From Serripes groenlandicus (lineage: Eukaryota > Mollusca > Bivalvia > Cardiida > Cardiidae), in contig JASEVX010000037.1 in assembly GCA_031761405.1 (NCBI GenBank), positions 682,001 to 746,000 of the forward strand: a DNA stretch of 64,000 nucleotides, in the 5' to 3' direction. Numbering within the stretch: position 1 is the first letter of the stretch; every line of letters starts with the position of its first letter. Position numbers and translations under genes: made by a program. The notes beneath the pieces were generated by a model, which saw only the letters and a list, made by a program, of their open reading frames with translations, ran no database searches and was not told the DNA's origin. Shown piece by piece: positions 13,296 through 28,400 of this stretch.

Positions 13296-13459
13296 ACTCT
13301 CCCTGGGGGACACCAAGGTACCGTTCAGTCTACAGTCCACGGTCAAACCCCTGTCCTATGCCCTCGTGTTGAATGACCTTACCCCTGAGGTGGTGCACAA
13401 ATACGTTGGACAGGAACCCAGTGGCCAGTCCTTTAACGAGCTCACCCTGGACTACCAAC
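13296..13459 (+). CDS. GLS: GLS exon 1 of 10 visible: catalytic Ser/Lys and activation loop
   Basis: The acceptor is TTTATTCTTTCAG and the donor is GTAAGC. One base completes a split codon, 54 codons follow, then one base (c) starts the next split codon. The exon holds the SxxK nucleophile motif (QSTVKPL) and the loop [13 protein letters not shown]. The open frame continues upstream from 13102, but that part has no glutaminase similarity and is intron. Confidence 0.93.
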
Positions 13460-16400
13460 GTAAGCTATACATTGGTTTATGTATTACTTCGAGGGCTAGG
13501 CGTGAAACGGTTGTAACTAAAATTGGTATTTTTTAACAGGTTAATCCCCACGCCATAAACTCTTTATAAGAGTTAATTATTTTTTCTTCGTAAAGAATGA
13601 AAATTTAGGTGCCATTGCTCGTTCTGAGCAGTGGCACCTAAATTTGCATTGTTTACAAAGTGGTCAAAATTGCCCCTAAACCAGGGTTTTCAATATAGGT
13701 CTTTAGTTACAACCGTTTCACGCCAAGCCCTCGATATATTGGTTTGTGTATTACTTCATTGCACCATATTCATTCAATACTAACTTTAGCCTCGTTTTCA
13801 ATAAGACATGCATATGTGTAATACTTTAAATATTCAAATCGATTTCAAAACGAAGCTATGGTTCTCATTAATAAACGTGTATTATTAACAGATAAACCAC
13901 ACAACCCGATGATCAATGCCGGTGCTATTGTTGTGTCCTCATTATTGAAGAAGGAATTGAATATTGCCGACCGATTTGACTATGTAAGTTTTTTACTAGT
14001 AGTATGTGTTGTATAACAGTTATACCATTTAATGGTTGTATGAAGTCGGTTAATTTAGCGGGGAGTAGCTAATAAGGGACCAACTCCCCGTGGCCAGTCC
14101 GTCTGTCCTGGATGTCTGTTTGTCCTGATGATATCTAGAGTAAATTCAAACATGGGTCAAATATATCAAAAACTAGGTCACACTGCCAAGTTTAAGAAGA
14201 ATATCGTGGACACTCTAGATGCCACATCTTTTTTCGGCGATAGCTAATTAACCTGGGTTTTGACCTAGATGTTAAACAAATGATCTAGATTGTAGACTAA
14301 TCAAATGATGTATTCAATGAATAATGTCGAAGAAATAAAGGTAATGAAACGTTTTGATTGGTTTATAGTTAAGTTGGCGATCCTACGAGAGGCACTAATA
14401 AGGTGAAGTTTTAAAATGAAATGTTCCGCATACTAACCTTTAATTTTTTTCCATAAAAAAATGAATTTCAGTGAAAAAAATCAATGAAATCGTATGAAAT
14501 ATAATATTTAAGAGCAAAATATTAGTTATTTTTGAAACATGATAAGTTTTCAGTTATTTATCGTCAATTGAAACCTCTTGGGAGCCTCGCGTAATCTCCA
14601 GTCATGTGACGGGGTATTCTCGGCCTTGATACTCTATTTATAGAAACTAAAGCTGGATGGAGATTGCCGATTGGCCTTTGGTAAACACATAGATTATTGT
14701 TATTATTATGATTTAGTAGTTGATACTGGGATAAAGATATAAACAAGTTGATTCCATCGTTTCCGTTTAGTATTTATTAAATTCTGAGAGTTTACATACT
14801 TTTGGCTGACACTTGGTTCTAAAAAGAAAGAGATAAACAAAAAACGCGCAACCGATTCTATATCTTTTAAAGAATAATGTTCTAATCGAACAATGCTCCA
14901 ACTGGCTGACGATTATAATGCATTACCAATTCAAGGAGCTGTCGAATTCTTAGATATACAACATTATTGCGCAAATTTTATAATTCATGAAATATTACTG
15001 ATTTTTTTCATTATTAACAAAACCTTTCTAATATTTACGTCAAATAATATGCGCATTTTCCATTTTTAGCTCCACTGGCTGAAAGCCAGTCGAGCTTATG
15101 TCATGGCGAATTGTCCGTCGTGCGTGCGGCGTCTGTGCGTACTTACCACAGTACTCTTGTTGGGTACTTTTTTTTCGTAAATCCCAGCCACCACCCTTAT
15201 AAGACACTTTGATAAGTGTTTTTAGCTCACCTGTGCACGAAGTGCTCAAGGTGAGTTATTGTGATCGCCCTATGTCCGGCGTCCGTTGTCCGTCGTCCGT
15301 CGTCCGTCGTCTGTCGTCCGTCGTCCGTCGTCCGTCAACATTTTCTCCTCTGTAACCGGTGGGTCAACTGGGATGAAACTTCACAGAAAGCATCCTCTCA
15401 ATGTCCTCACCAGAATTCCTTAAAATTTTCGGGATCCATGCATAATTCTGGTTTCCATGGCAACGAAATGAAAAAACTTCAAAATTCTTAAAAAATCTTC
15501 TCCTCCGAAAGTGTCAGGCCGATTTTCAAATAATTTTGTAGAAATGTCCCTCGGGTGACCCTCTATCAGATTCCTTCAAGCCATGTTGATTGGTCGAAAA
15601 ACATGGCCGCCAGGGGGGGCGGGGCTATTTTTCCTTATATGGCTATAGTGCAAACTTAAAAAATCTTCTCCTCCGAAAGTGTCAGGCCGATTTTCAAATA
15701 ATTTTGTAGAAATGTGCCTCGGGTGACCCTCTATCAGATTCCTTCAAGCCATGTTGATTGGTCGAAAAACATGGCCGCCAGGGGGGGGGGGGGCGGAGCT
15801 ATTTTTCCTTATATGGCTATAGTGCAAACTTAAAAAATCTTCTTCTCCAAAAGTGTCAGGCCGATTTTCAAATAAATTTGTAGAAATGTTCCTTGGGTGA
15901 CCCTCTATCAGATTCCTTCAAGCCATGTTGATTGGTCTGAAAACATGGCCGCCAGAGGGCGGGGCTATTTTGCCTTATATGACCATAGTGAAAACTTAAA
16001 AAATCTTCTTCTCCGAAAGTGTTGAGCAGATTTTCAAATAATTTTGTAGAAATGTTCCTTTGGTGACTCTCTATCAGATTCCTTCAAGCCATGTTGATTG
16101 GTTAAAAAACATGGCCGCCAGCGGGCGGGGCTATTTTGCTTTATATGGCTAAAGATAAAACTTAAAAAATCTTCTCCTCCAAAAGTGTCAGGCCGATTTT
16201 CAAATAATTTTGTAGAAATGTTCCTTTTGTGACCCTCTATCAGATTCCTTCAAGCCATGTTGATTGGTTAAAAAGCATGGCCGCCAGAAGGCGGGGCTAT
16301 TTTGCCTTATATGGCTAAAGAGAAAACTTAAAAAATCTTCTCCTCCAAAAGTGACAGGCCGATTTTCAAATAATTTTGTAGAAATGTTTCTTGGGTGCCC

Positions 16401-19400
16401 CTTTATTAGATTCCTTCAAGAAATGTTTCTTGGTTGAAAAACATGGCCGCCAGGGTGCGGGGCTATTTTGCCTTATATAGCTATAGTGAAAACTTAAAAA
16501 ATCTTCTTCTCCGAAAGTGTTCAGCCGATTTTCAAATAATTTTGTAGAAATGTTCATTGGGTGACCCTCTATCAGATTCCTTCAAGCCATGTTGATTGGT
16601 TGAAAAACATGGCCGCCAGAGGGCGGGGATATTTTGCTTTATATGGCTATAGTGAAAACTTAAAATATCCTCTCCTCCGAAAGTGTCAGGCTTATATTCA
16701 AATAATTTTGCAGAAACATTCCTTGGGTGACACTCTACAAGATTCCTTTAAGCCATGGTGGTAGGTCAAAAACATGGCCACCAGGGGGCAGGGCTGTTTG
16801 GAGATTTGATTTTTGCCTTATGGCCGTGGAGCGATACTAGCCCTCTTGGGCCTCTTGTTTAGTGTTTTTTCATATTGATCAAAAATTTTACTTTAATGAT
16901 ATCTACGCTTAGTTGAAATATGGAAAATGTATGCTCAATAACTAGTTTACTAAGTTTAAGAACATTATTGTCGGCACTCTAGAGGTCACAGTTTTGACAT
17001 CAGTTATGACAAAACAATATTCTATGAAACTGTTGATTTGATACTTAGTCAGTCGCAGCCAGACCAGATAAGCTATATATGGTGCCAATTCGTCAACAAT
17101 GCTGTAGTTTCCCATTTGATGCTCCTAATATGTTAGATAAAAAACACGTGTTTTATTTTCAGTTTATTTTCCCAACCTACCCATCTCTGCCAGTTTGCGG
17201 ATTTTACTAGGTTTTCATATGTGCGTTCCTAACCTGTATGTTGTGTAGACATATAACATTAACATCTATGTTTGAATTGTATTAACATTTATCTTGCTAT
17301 ATACGATGTTTTGCGAACAGTGCAGACCAAGAACAGCTCGCACATGCGTGCAAATTGATTTTGTTCTACATCCTTTGAAAAACTAATCCATGAAAACTCG
17401 AGGATTTATCAACGTCAAAGTGATAAGGTCGATTGGATAGATCCAGCAGGGTAAGATGGCTGTAACCTTACCGATATTTCGTTACACACATTTCAATGTT
17501 GTTCCTATATCTTCACATTTGAGCAGCGCGCCAGGAAAACCAACCTTGGGGCGCTGTAGAACCAGATCTACCTGCGCATAACATATTTTTAGAAGGAAGA
17601 CAAATATTGTGCATTTGTATCAGATGGCATGAATGTACAGGTACATATATATTTATCTTAATTTGTATTTCTTACGCTGAGGTTGGTCTTGTTGTAGCAC
17701 TTGCTCATTTAATAAACCATATAGTCCGAGGGAAGTAATTCAAAGTCAAATGAAAGGTCACCCTTACCTGGCATAGGAAATTTACTTTCAATTTCAGAAC
17801 ACACATGGTTGTTCTGAAAATGGCTCTTTATATGTCAATATAGCTAAACACAAACACTTTTTGGGTACACATCAGTCACAATGTGTTCATCTTCATAAAA
17901 ACAAACACTTCCAAATTTCATCAAAATCAATAATGTCCAATTGGAGACAATTTCAGTTTCAGACTTTCATCCGGGAATTCTCTGAATGTGTCCGCTTGTC
18001 AAGTCGATCCGAATTACTTCCCTTTGAACATATCACGTTGTGAAACTTAACTATGTTGTGAAAAATAGGTTAAGTGTTTGTTTTCAGTTTCAGTTCAAAT
18101 ATATTTTCACTAATTTAATGAACACTAAAGCTGTTTATTTTCACGGGTGGTTACCCACGAGTGAAACTACGTTTGTTAGTGTGCACGGATAAAATTCATA
18201 TCAAAGTTAAAATTGTTGTCAGATCGACTGACCGTAACATATTATTACTACAATTAGTCGTTAAAAAGACCAGTTTTTTCTACTGCTAAAAATGGTGTAG
18301 AAACTAATCAAGCTTCGTGTTTGCAGCTGGTTTCTGTTAACACTGTTTGGATGCTAAGAAACGGCCCACATTTCATACGTTACTGATGCTTAACACTTTC
18401 CCTAACATATAGACGCTTTCTGACGCCTCTGCAGCAGACGGCTTTTTGAAAACATAGTGACAAAAGAAGAAATTGCACAAAACGTGCAATTTCTCCTTTT
18501 GACACAATGTTTTCCACTTTTTGTCATAGGTTATCCATTCAATTATGGAGATTTTCTATGTTTTGACAAAATATGTTCAAAGTCGTCTGCTGCAGAATTG
18601 TCGTATGAGGGAAAAAGGCTTAAGCAAAATACTATCGGTACTAGATTAGAACACATTCCAAATCATTTAATGGGAAAATGAAGTTGTTCATTATTCGTGA
18701 TTGAACTGAACACCGATAACCATATTTTCAGTATACAGTTTTGCATACTTTTGTTTCATCCATAGGTCTCCATTTTTTTTATGTAGAATATTATAATGAA
18801 ACATAAGAAAACGGAACTTAAACGCCTATATCTTGATGTTAAGTGAACATACTGAAATGATTATAAATAAAACTATACATTACTACTTACAGACACACTA
18901 AGTATTACATATACCGCATTTAAAACAAATATAAAGCTTCTGTGTTAATAACATTTAGATGAAATTATTGATCATCTTTGATCCATATAAATAGGAAATA
19001 TTCCTGATATTTTAGCACCCAACTATAGAAAAGCAGAGGAAAGTTTAGAAAATGTTAGAACATGAGCCGTGTCACGAGAAAACCAACATTGTGGACTCTG
19101 CGTAAAGTATCGACCCGGATCAGCCTAAGCATGCCGCACAGACTAACCCGGACAGACACTTTTCGCCTCCTGTGGATTTTCTATTTCAGGAATTATTACT
19201 CTATACCTCTATCTCCCAGATACTGAATGTGTCGGCCCGGATTAGCCTGTGCGGATTGCGCAGGCTGATCTGAGTTGATGCAATTACGTAGATGCTATAA
19301 TGTTGGTTTTCTCGTGGAACGGCCCATATGTTTCCTTTTTTTCCCCAATATACTGCATGTATTAGTTTCTACTGAGGCTGTAATCTTTTCTTAGTTCTTA

Positions 19401-22400
19401 TTCGTGTCATTATTGCTTGGTAATTTAGTTGCTAACTTGGTTCGCTATATGGAAAACGATTTTGTGTTGTTTGCTTTTAAATATGATATCGAACTTTAAA
19501 TCGAATTGTCTGACAGACTTTAAATCTATGGGTAGAACTATGTTATAGAGTGTTAGTCATTCCGATAATGATAAGCGATATCACAACAAAACTATCCAAC
19601 AAATGATCGAAATGTTTTTATCTAATGCATTGGAGAAATATTTTAATTGGAATTAAAGCAACATTTAATATTAAAACCGTCCCACATGCAGACGCGTTTT
19701 GATGTATTTGGAGACGATAAGACGATATTTGAAAATTTAGAGGTCAACGGAAAAATTCCTCATAACAAGCGATTTTTATCCTCTACAATGTTTTAACCCT
19801 TTCCCTCATATAGACGCTTTCTGATGCCTCTGCATCAGACAGCTTTTTGAAAACATTGTGACAAAAGAAGAAACGAGCAATTTCTCATTTCGACACAATT
19901 TTTTCCACTTTTAGTCATAGGTTATCCATTCAATTATAGAGATTTTCTATTTTTGACAAAATATGTTCGAAGTCGTCTGCTGCAGAATTGTCGTATGAGG
20001 GAAAGGGTTAACCCTATAATACCTAATGTCATTGCTTCATACGTGTTATATGTGGGAAAGGGTTAATAAATAAACCTTTTAAACCTCGTCTGTTTTTACG
20101 AAGAACAAAAGTCGGGCTATTGTGATACCCTTTGCGTTGTCGTCGTCAACAAACTTAAACCTTACCTCATAACTCAACAAACTTAAACCTTACCTCATAA
20201 CTCAAATACAGTTACATATATTCAGATGAAACTTGTGACACAAGTTCTTACACACTTTACGCATATCTTAACCATTTCCCTCATATAAACGCTTTCTGAC
20301 GCCTCTGCAGCAGACGGCTTTTTGAAAACATAGTGACAAATGAAGAAATTGCACAAAACGTGCAATTTCTCCTTTTGCCACAATGTTTTCCACTTTTTGT
20401 CATAGGTTATCCATTCAATTATGGAGATTTTCTATGTTTTGACAAAATACGTTCAAAGTCGTCTGCTGCAGAATTGTCGTATGAGGGAAAGGGTTAACTT
20501 AGTCACACAACTCTGGCTTTAATAATTATTCAGTGATTCTCAATTCTCAATTTTTGGATGGACTTCATACACATTCATACAACATGTTTAACCTTGCCCA
20601 TAACTCATACACCGTTCAACAGGTTCACATAACACTTTGTGCACGTGTTCCTGAGAACATTGCGCATGTCTATACCAACTCACATAACTCTGGCTTTGAT
20701 AATTATTCAGAAATGCCCCCTTTGAAAACACAGACAAGCGTTGGCGTTCGGTCCGCGGCGCTCTTGAAAAACATAACTAAACAAAAAGCACCATTATAAT
20801 ATGACATATAGCACTGTGGGCGATATAGATATTATCTCAATTATAATTTTCGATATTTGTCCGCTTATTATTAGCAACTATGTACCATATACAAATACTA
20901 TGTTTTCTTTTAAACTGTTCCTGGTAACTACACTACCAGGTACATTTCCTTTTCTTTTTTGACCTTCTACGTGGCACGGATAGCCCATGGTAAAACTGCT
21001 TCCAGACCATATCAACTCTTTCTTTTTGTAACTCGACTATTCGAAGAATATGAGAGCTATTACAGTCACTATTTGCGTCGGCGTTGCAACTTTGGTTAAA
21101 GTTTTGCATGCAAGGCTTTTTCTCACAAACCAGAGATGATATTGCTTTGAATCTTCACACACTTATTGGACATCATTAAATGACCTTGCAGGACAAGTCC
21201 CAACACTCTATATCAGATTTTGAAACAATTATGCCCCTTTTTGGACTTATAAATGTTGGTTAAACTTTTGGATGCAAGGCTTTTTCTCACAAACCACAGA
21301 TGCTATTGCTTTTAAACTTCACACACCTATTGGACATCATTAAATGACCTTGCAGGACAAGTCCCAAAACTCTATATCAGATTTTGACACAATTATGCCC
21401 CTTTTTGGACTTATAAATGTTGGTTAAACATTTGGATGCAAGGCTTTTTCTCACAAACCACGGATGCTATTGCTTTGAAACTTCATACACTTATTGGACA
21501 TCACCACATGACCTTGCAGTACAAGTCCCAAAACTCTATATCAGATTTCGACACAATTATTTCCCCTTTGGACTTAGACATTTTGGTTAAAGTTTTGCAT
21601 GCACAATACTATCATGGACATATATCAGTAAGCACTAATGATATTGACTTCATTCATGTCTTCAGGGGTGTCAGACAGTCAAGTTAGATAACTCTTGTAT
21701 GAATTCAGTACACATTATGGCCCTTGTTTGACTTTGACAAGTTGGTTAAAGTTTGGTATGCAAGGTACTATCATGTACATATCTCATTAACCAATGCTTA
21801 CTATAGAATCAAATGGCAACTTGTCGAGCATGCTGTCTCATGGACAGCTCTTGTTAAAGTATTTTGTTATATTCGTATCTATATCAATTCCGACCGTTAG
21901 TTATCATTGTTATTCACCTTTATAGCTAAAGCTTTATTGTGTTCCAAAGATCTTACACGAACGGTATAACAAGAAAACTAACGACAGTGTTGTATCGTTT
22001 TGTTTCAACGCAATTGGTTCCGCATTAAATTAACATTTACCACTCTCCCGCATACTACACATTTGAAGCAGACGACCTTGAAACATCTATTCAAAAATAT
22101 CGAAGCTCTCTTAAAATGAAACATTAATCATTGAATAAAGTGGAGAACATTGAGGCAGAAGGAGATTTTGCACACCACGAGCAATTATTTCTTTTTGACA
22201 CTATGTTTTCAACAGTCGTCTGCTATATGTGTGTTTAAATGCATCTGCATGTGGGAAAGGGTAAATACTTTTACGCAGGACTGGATAATCTTTCGTAACC
22301 TTTAGTCTTTTGATGACGTTTTTGTTTTGAATACGCATTGCTTTATATTCACATGATTATTGTCCATTGCTATGATACTCCATCCCCTCTGTCTTAAAAC

Positions 22401-25400
22401 GTTCATCCCCGTTGTCAAGTTATATCAAATACTTTACAATGGCATTAATTGCTCCCCTCCTGAACGGTCAGGATAGTAAGGATACCATTACGACTTGTGT
22501 TAGGATAAATAATACTGGAAATACTGGAAATTTACCATGGAAACGCTATGCTATGACCGAACGAATGTTAACATTGGCATAAGACAATTTTTCAAACAGA
22601 AGAAGGAAACTTGATATGTCCGACGCCTCGCGTAAAGTTACTTTTGTGTTTTTTAGATTTTCTACATGTAATTTGAAAGTTTTAAATGGCCATGGGTATT
22701 CATTGATCCCTGTTATTTCCCCACCATGGACCAACAGCAATTTGTTGGGTTTGTTATTGCCATGCCATTGACTTAAACCAACCTTAAGGTTTACTTATGC
22801 CACGGTAATTTAGTAATCCCTGTTATTTCACGCCATTATCTGAAACCAATTTTAAGGATTTGTCATGGCATTGTTATTTATTAAGGCCTTTTATTTCACA
22901 CCACGGATCAAAAGCAATTTTAAGGTTTTAACATGTAATGGTCATTAAGTTGGTTTTGTTATTTAAAGTTATTTTAAGGTTTTGTCTCGGCATTGTTATT
23001 TGTTGAGTCCTATTATTTTACGCCATGGTCAAACATCAATTTTAAGATATTATCCTGCCATGGTCATTTATATGACCCTGTTATGTAGCGCCATGTACCA
23101 AAAGCAATTTGAAAGTTTTGTCATGGCATTGTTATTATTTCACACCATAGCCAAAACAGTTCGATGGTTCTATCTTACCATAATTATTTAGTAGGCCCTG
23201 ATATGTTTCGCCATGGACCAAATTGAATTGTTAGGTTTTGTCATGTCATTGTTATTTGTTGAGTCCTATTATTTCACGCGATGGACGACAAGCAATTTGA
23301 AGGTTTCTTCTTCCCATGGTTACTTATTAGACCATGTTATTTTACGCCATAGACTAAACACAATTTTAAGGGTATGTCTTGGCATTGTTATTTATTAAGC
23401 CCTATCATTAATTCACACTATACAATTTTAAAGTGTTGTCTTGGCATTTGTATCTGTTATGCCCTATCATTTCACACACAGCGGTTTTTAGGTTTTGACT
23501 TTCGTTACTTTTAAGCAGGCCCTGTTATTGCATGCCATGGCTCAAACGCAATTTTTAAAGTTTTGTCACGGCATTGTTAATTATTAAGCCCTACTAATAT
23601 TTCTCTCCATGGACTTAATTTCTTTTGCTCAGGTTGTTCGGTAAGCCCTGATTTTTTCGTGGCATGTACCAACAGTAATTGTTAAGAGCTTATCATGACA
23701 TTGCGATTAATAAACCCTTTTATATCATAAATGACGTCGCCGGGAGTGTAATAAAGCCATTTAATAAATTGCGTATTCAACTAGTGTAACAAGAGAAAGT
23801 TGATGCAAGGCATCAATGTCGCCGGAAAAGACTGCATTGATTTATTTTTTAACACACATGTAGTCTTGACTTTCATTAGTCTAAACATACACATAATGTT
23901 TTCATAAGGATTAATTCCAGGATTTTTGAAATTCCACATAGATCTACAAATTTCAGGATTTCTTTTGGTCAGGATTTTGGATGTTTTGTATTTGTCAAAA
24001 AAACCAACAAATTAATACATTTTGGGATTTAAATCTACATGCAATAAAAAGCTATTAAACCCTTTCCATGTCTGAAGCAACAATGAAAACCTTTAATCGC
24101 TTAAAACATTGAGAAAACGGTTAAATTGCTGAAGACATGAACTTCCTCCTTTTTAATACTAATTATTTCACAAGTAGACCACACTTGTAACAATATAACA
24201 GCTAAATTGTTTATCTAAATCGTTGATGCATACAATATATGTGGCAAGTATGAAATTAATTGGGTGCGAAAGAGCAGATTTTCTTTATTTCTAAATCTAT
24301 TGTTTATCAGAGTTTGTTCTTCTCTTAATTTGTTTCAACATTTAATATCACATATATTTAATCATTTAAGTGTGTAATATTAGCTATCTATCTGTAATAA
24401 GGTGTTTGAGCATTCTTTCGAAATGTTTACCCTCGTGTCAGGCTTCATCGAAGAAAGTGAATAAAAAATCAGGCAAAGCTTTAGTGCATGTTTTATTCCA
24501 CTGCAATCGAGAGAGAAAAGCATTTCTATATTATCTTTCTTTCTCCTACATTCGACCCATGCATTCGTTTCGTGACGTTTAAGAAAAATCAATTTGTCGT
24601 GCGACATTTTTTGTCTGCATAACCTAGTCACTTTTCTAAGTTTACATATTACTTCCGGTTACTTCGCTTTGTTTACATTTTGGCAATATGAAACTAGGTC
24701 ACAAACTGAGAAAAAGGCGTTTCGACGTTCACGACCGATAAACAGGCTTATATTTGAGACATATTTTCAAATTTTTTTTTTTTATTTTTGTTTCTGTTAC
24801 CAGTTTCTGTTCATGGGAAACTATACAAGTGTGTGTGTGTCATTGTGCATATTCAGCCCATCGAATGAGAGTATGAGTGTAAGCGACGCAGGTTTTTGTT
24901 GTAAAATGTATCGCGTGCAAATCCAGCTTTTCATTGGTTATCGCACACACAGTAAGTACAGTAGTATATAGTAGCGTGTGCAAAATTTACAAATCTATGC
25001 GGGCGGTACTCGGTAGTGACGTAATCAACAGTTCTAGGTTAGAAACAGTTCATATTTTAGATATACACGAGTTAACATTATCAAATGAATTCTTCACAAA
25101 TCAAGACATATTTTTGAACATGAAAATAACATTCAGTAAGTTAACATTACTATTGAAAGTAGAATTTGACGTGATTTTTATTTCAATATATCTCAATATT
25201 GACATATAGCAGTTGGTTGCAAGTCTAGCAGGGACCACATTTGTCTTCGTAAATAAGACAAAAACACTTAAATGCAAGTCAACAAAATGAAACTAAAAAT
25301 ACCTAAAACATCGAAATGTTTATTCCATTTTAGATGTGTCATTACTTAGTGTTTTTAAACAAACACAATTGTAATATGTTCAAAACATCTTAATGTGTTT

Positions 25401-28400
25401 CTTTCCAATAATTATCCCTCCTCCCATGTGATTTCCGAAAAGCTATTAAAAATAGAAGTCGCGGGCTTCTGCCCGGCGACTAATAACAATGTTACGTAAC
25501 GTCATAATGAAAAACATTGAAAATGACCGCGCTATATAGCGACGTTATATGTATTTTGCGCTAATAATCGGCGAATTGAAATTTATGATATAAATAGAAT
25601 ATAACATTCGTGGTCATTCAATACAACATTTTTATTAAACTCGTTTTCTAAAATTGCTAAAAACTCGCCAAGGCTCGTTTTTATCAATTTTAGAACACTC
25701 CTTTAATAAAATGTCGTATTGAATGACCACTCATGTACTATCCACTATTTATTCCAGGCTATGGACCAGCTGAAGAGACTGACAGGTGGGGAATACCTGG
25801 CCTTTAATAACTCAGTGTACGTATCCATTACCCACTTACTGCTATATAACATTATATATAATTCTGAGTACCGTACACATTGGAAAGATCAATTGTATAG
25901 ACTTCTACCATTGTCAACAATAGTATTTCAGTCATTTATTGGTGGCGAGTTCACCAATCGATGTGTAACTTGCCCGGCTTGCCCACACCAGTACTTCCCA
26001 CACTATTGTTGGAACGGTTGTCGATAAACATCCGTTCCAGAGTCAACAAACTACACAATTATTTAACGGATTTTCGGAGTTACTACGTTCCTAATAACAC
26101 AGGCAGCTCCACCGAAACAAATAGTTCTAAGCGGAGTAAAGTTCACGACAAACAGATGATGTAATCAAAGCACTGAAAGTACTAGTTGGCCAAAGCACTG
26201 AAATTACTATTGGGACCGCAACCGCCTGTCCTTAATTTACGAATACCAACACAACCGTCCCACCAGTACTTTGAATCTTGAATGTATTTTGTCAATCTCG
26301 TTAGTGGTAGACGGATGACACTTGTTGACGATCCATGATCAATGGATTGAGAGTACATATCGTCACAATGATAATGCTGTTTGCTAACTGTCACGAAAGC
26401 ACCACAATTGAGTCACACCATCAAGTCCGTGACATACACTTATATATGATCAGCGAAAACAAAGATCAGACTGCGCATTCATAAGATTTTTGGAGAAGCA
26501 CTCTGATCTGAAGTTTCATCAATTGATCCTTTCAAATATACAACCAATTTGCAACAGACTACTTTTAAAGCATCTAGAAAGAAATTGTAAACTCTCTATA
26601 AATGAAATTTCTAGTTTTTGAATAGATGAAGAGTTGGAAACATTATGACAAAAAGGAGAAATTGCTAATCATAAGCAAATTATCTTTTTTGTGACTATCT
26701 TTCAAAAGTTTTCTGCGCCAAATTGCGTCTGCATGTTGGAAAGGGTTAGATTTGTCGTTTTAGCCCGACTGTTCGAAAAATTTAGTGGGCGATTCTATTG
26801 ACGACGATCTCGGCGTCGCTGCATGTATTTTTAATTGATTGATTGGGTTTAACGCCATTTTCAACAATGTTTTTAGTCATATCAGGGCGACCAGTTCACC
26901 TACCCATGTGTTTCCTGGTTTTCTCACACCAGTTCTCCAAACAATATTCTTTCTAATGAACTGGCTGCTTTTCCTCATAGACTGTTAGCCCATTGGTGGA
27001 AGACGACTGACGCTTATCAGATTGACTTTTATCAAACGTCAGAAAGAATGTTGGCCGAGCTGTGATTCGAACTCACAACCCCTGGATTGACAGCCCGCGT
27101 CGCTACCGACTGGGCTACCGGGACTCGGCGCATATATTGTTTAAAGCTCCAGGGCTAATTATGTTAGCTAATTGTACATTTTGAACTACATGCACATCTC
27201 AATTGTATACGAATCATGACAAACTATTCTCATTAAAAAGAGATGCATTGCATTGGTAGGGTAACCAGTATCGCCGAGGTCAAGGTCACTTATCGTCTTA
27301 CTCTTTGGATTATGTAAGATTAAAAGTTGTTTACAAGTTGCGTTTCATTCTAACTACATGTCAACTACAGCCCTAATATGGATGCAACTTGGCGTTCTGA
27401 TAAAAAACACAAGAAAGGGGTCATACGTATTAATTAATTTTTCACATGTATCCAGATGCATTCTGACCAGTAGTATCAATTTCATTGTTGCTTTTTTTTC
27501 ATATTTTCTATTTATTTATTTTTTCTTGTATGACTATATATTCTTTATATATTCGACTCATCTTACCTTACCACAACCTGCTCTAAGGGGAGGGCCGTCA
27601 CTAATGTTGGTAAAACTTGTGGCCCAACCCTTTTGTCTTTGATCTCAATATAAATATTAATTAATTAATTAATTTGCATGCCTTTCAATTCTATTTGTAA
27701 GCTGCTTATATGAACACATGTATAATCTGTGCAATGTATTATAAACATGTATTGATATCTTCTACAATAAAATAGTATTAAACTAAACCAGTCTGCAGCT
27801 GACGGTTATTAACAAATATGGCCAATAGAGAAACGTCTGTTAATGTTTTCTCATTTAACGTTTTTTGTTTATAGAGGTTATCTGTAGTGTTGTATAGATA
27901 TTGTTCTGCTGCATATGGTATATATGGAACGGGATTAATGTACACGTATCGATATTTTACAGGTATCTGTCCGAACGTGCTACAGCTGATAGAAACTTTG
28001 CACTCGGTTATTATATGAGGGAAAACAAGGTAAGATTTTATTAACGTGGTAAAACTCCCATCTCTCTCAACCTTCGATCTCGCGAGATATAATTTTGTCC
28101 CCGCGCCTCGTAGTACAATATAAAGCCAGGTATTGCTAGTGCAACATAATATTCCGTATAGAGTTCTGTGATGTCCATCGGGTAATTGAAGTAGTTGGCG
28201 GAAACGCCGAAGAGTTTTCATCAAATGTCAAATATCTACGTTTTAATTTTACAGTTGACATTTGTACTGCTTCTGAGAAATCTGTGTGTGTATGTGTGTA
28301 TAAGGATGGAAGAAAAAGTAACTATGTCTTTAGCTGATTAAACAGTCATCAAAACATTAGCACATTATAAAGTGGCCAATCAAATCGTTTATTTACCCAT

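Noticed and set aside
13102..13536. A 144-residue single-exon protein
   Set aside because: Only 13296-13459 matches glutaminase. The upstream part is intron and the downstream part runs past a clear GTAAGC donor into a MITE.
25821..25826. GTATCC as the exon 3 donor
   Set aside because: It breaks phase with exon 4 (an in-frame stop follows), whereas GTACGT at 25817 restores an ungapped alignment.
27778..28224. 148-residue - strand protein
   Set aside because: It overlaps GLS exon 4 in antisense and contains no recognisable domain; it is a shadow frame.
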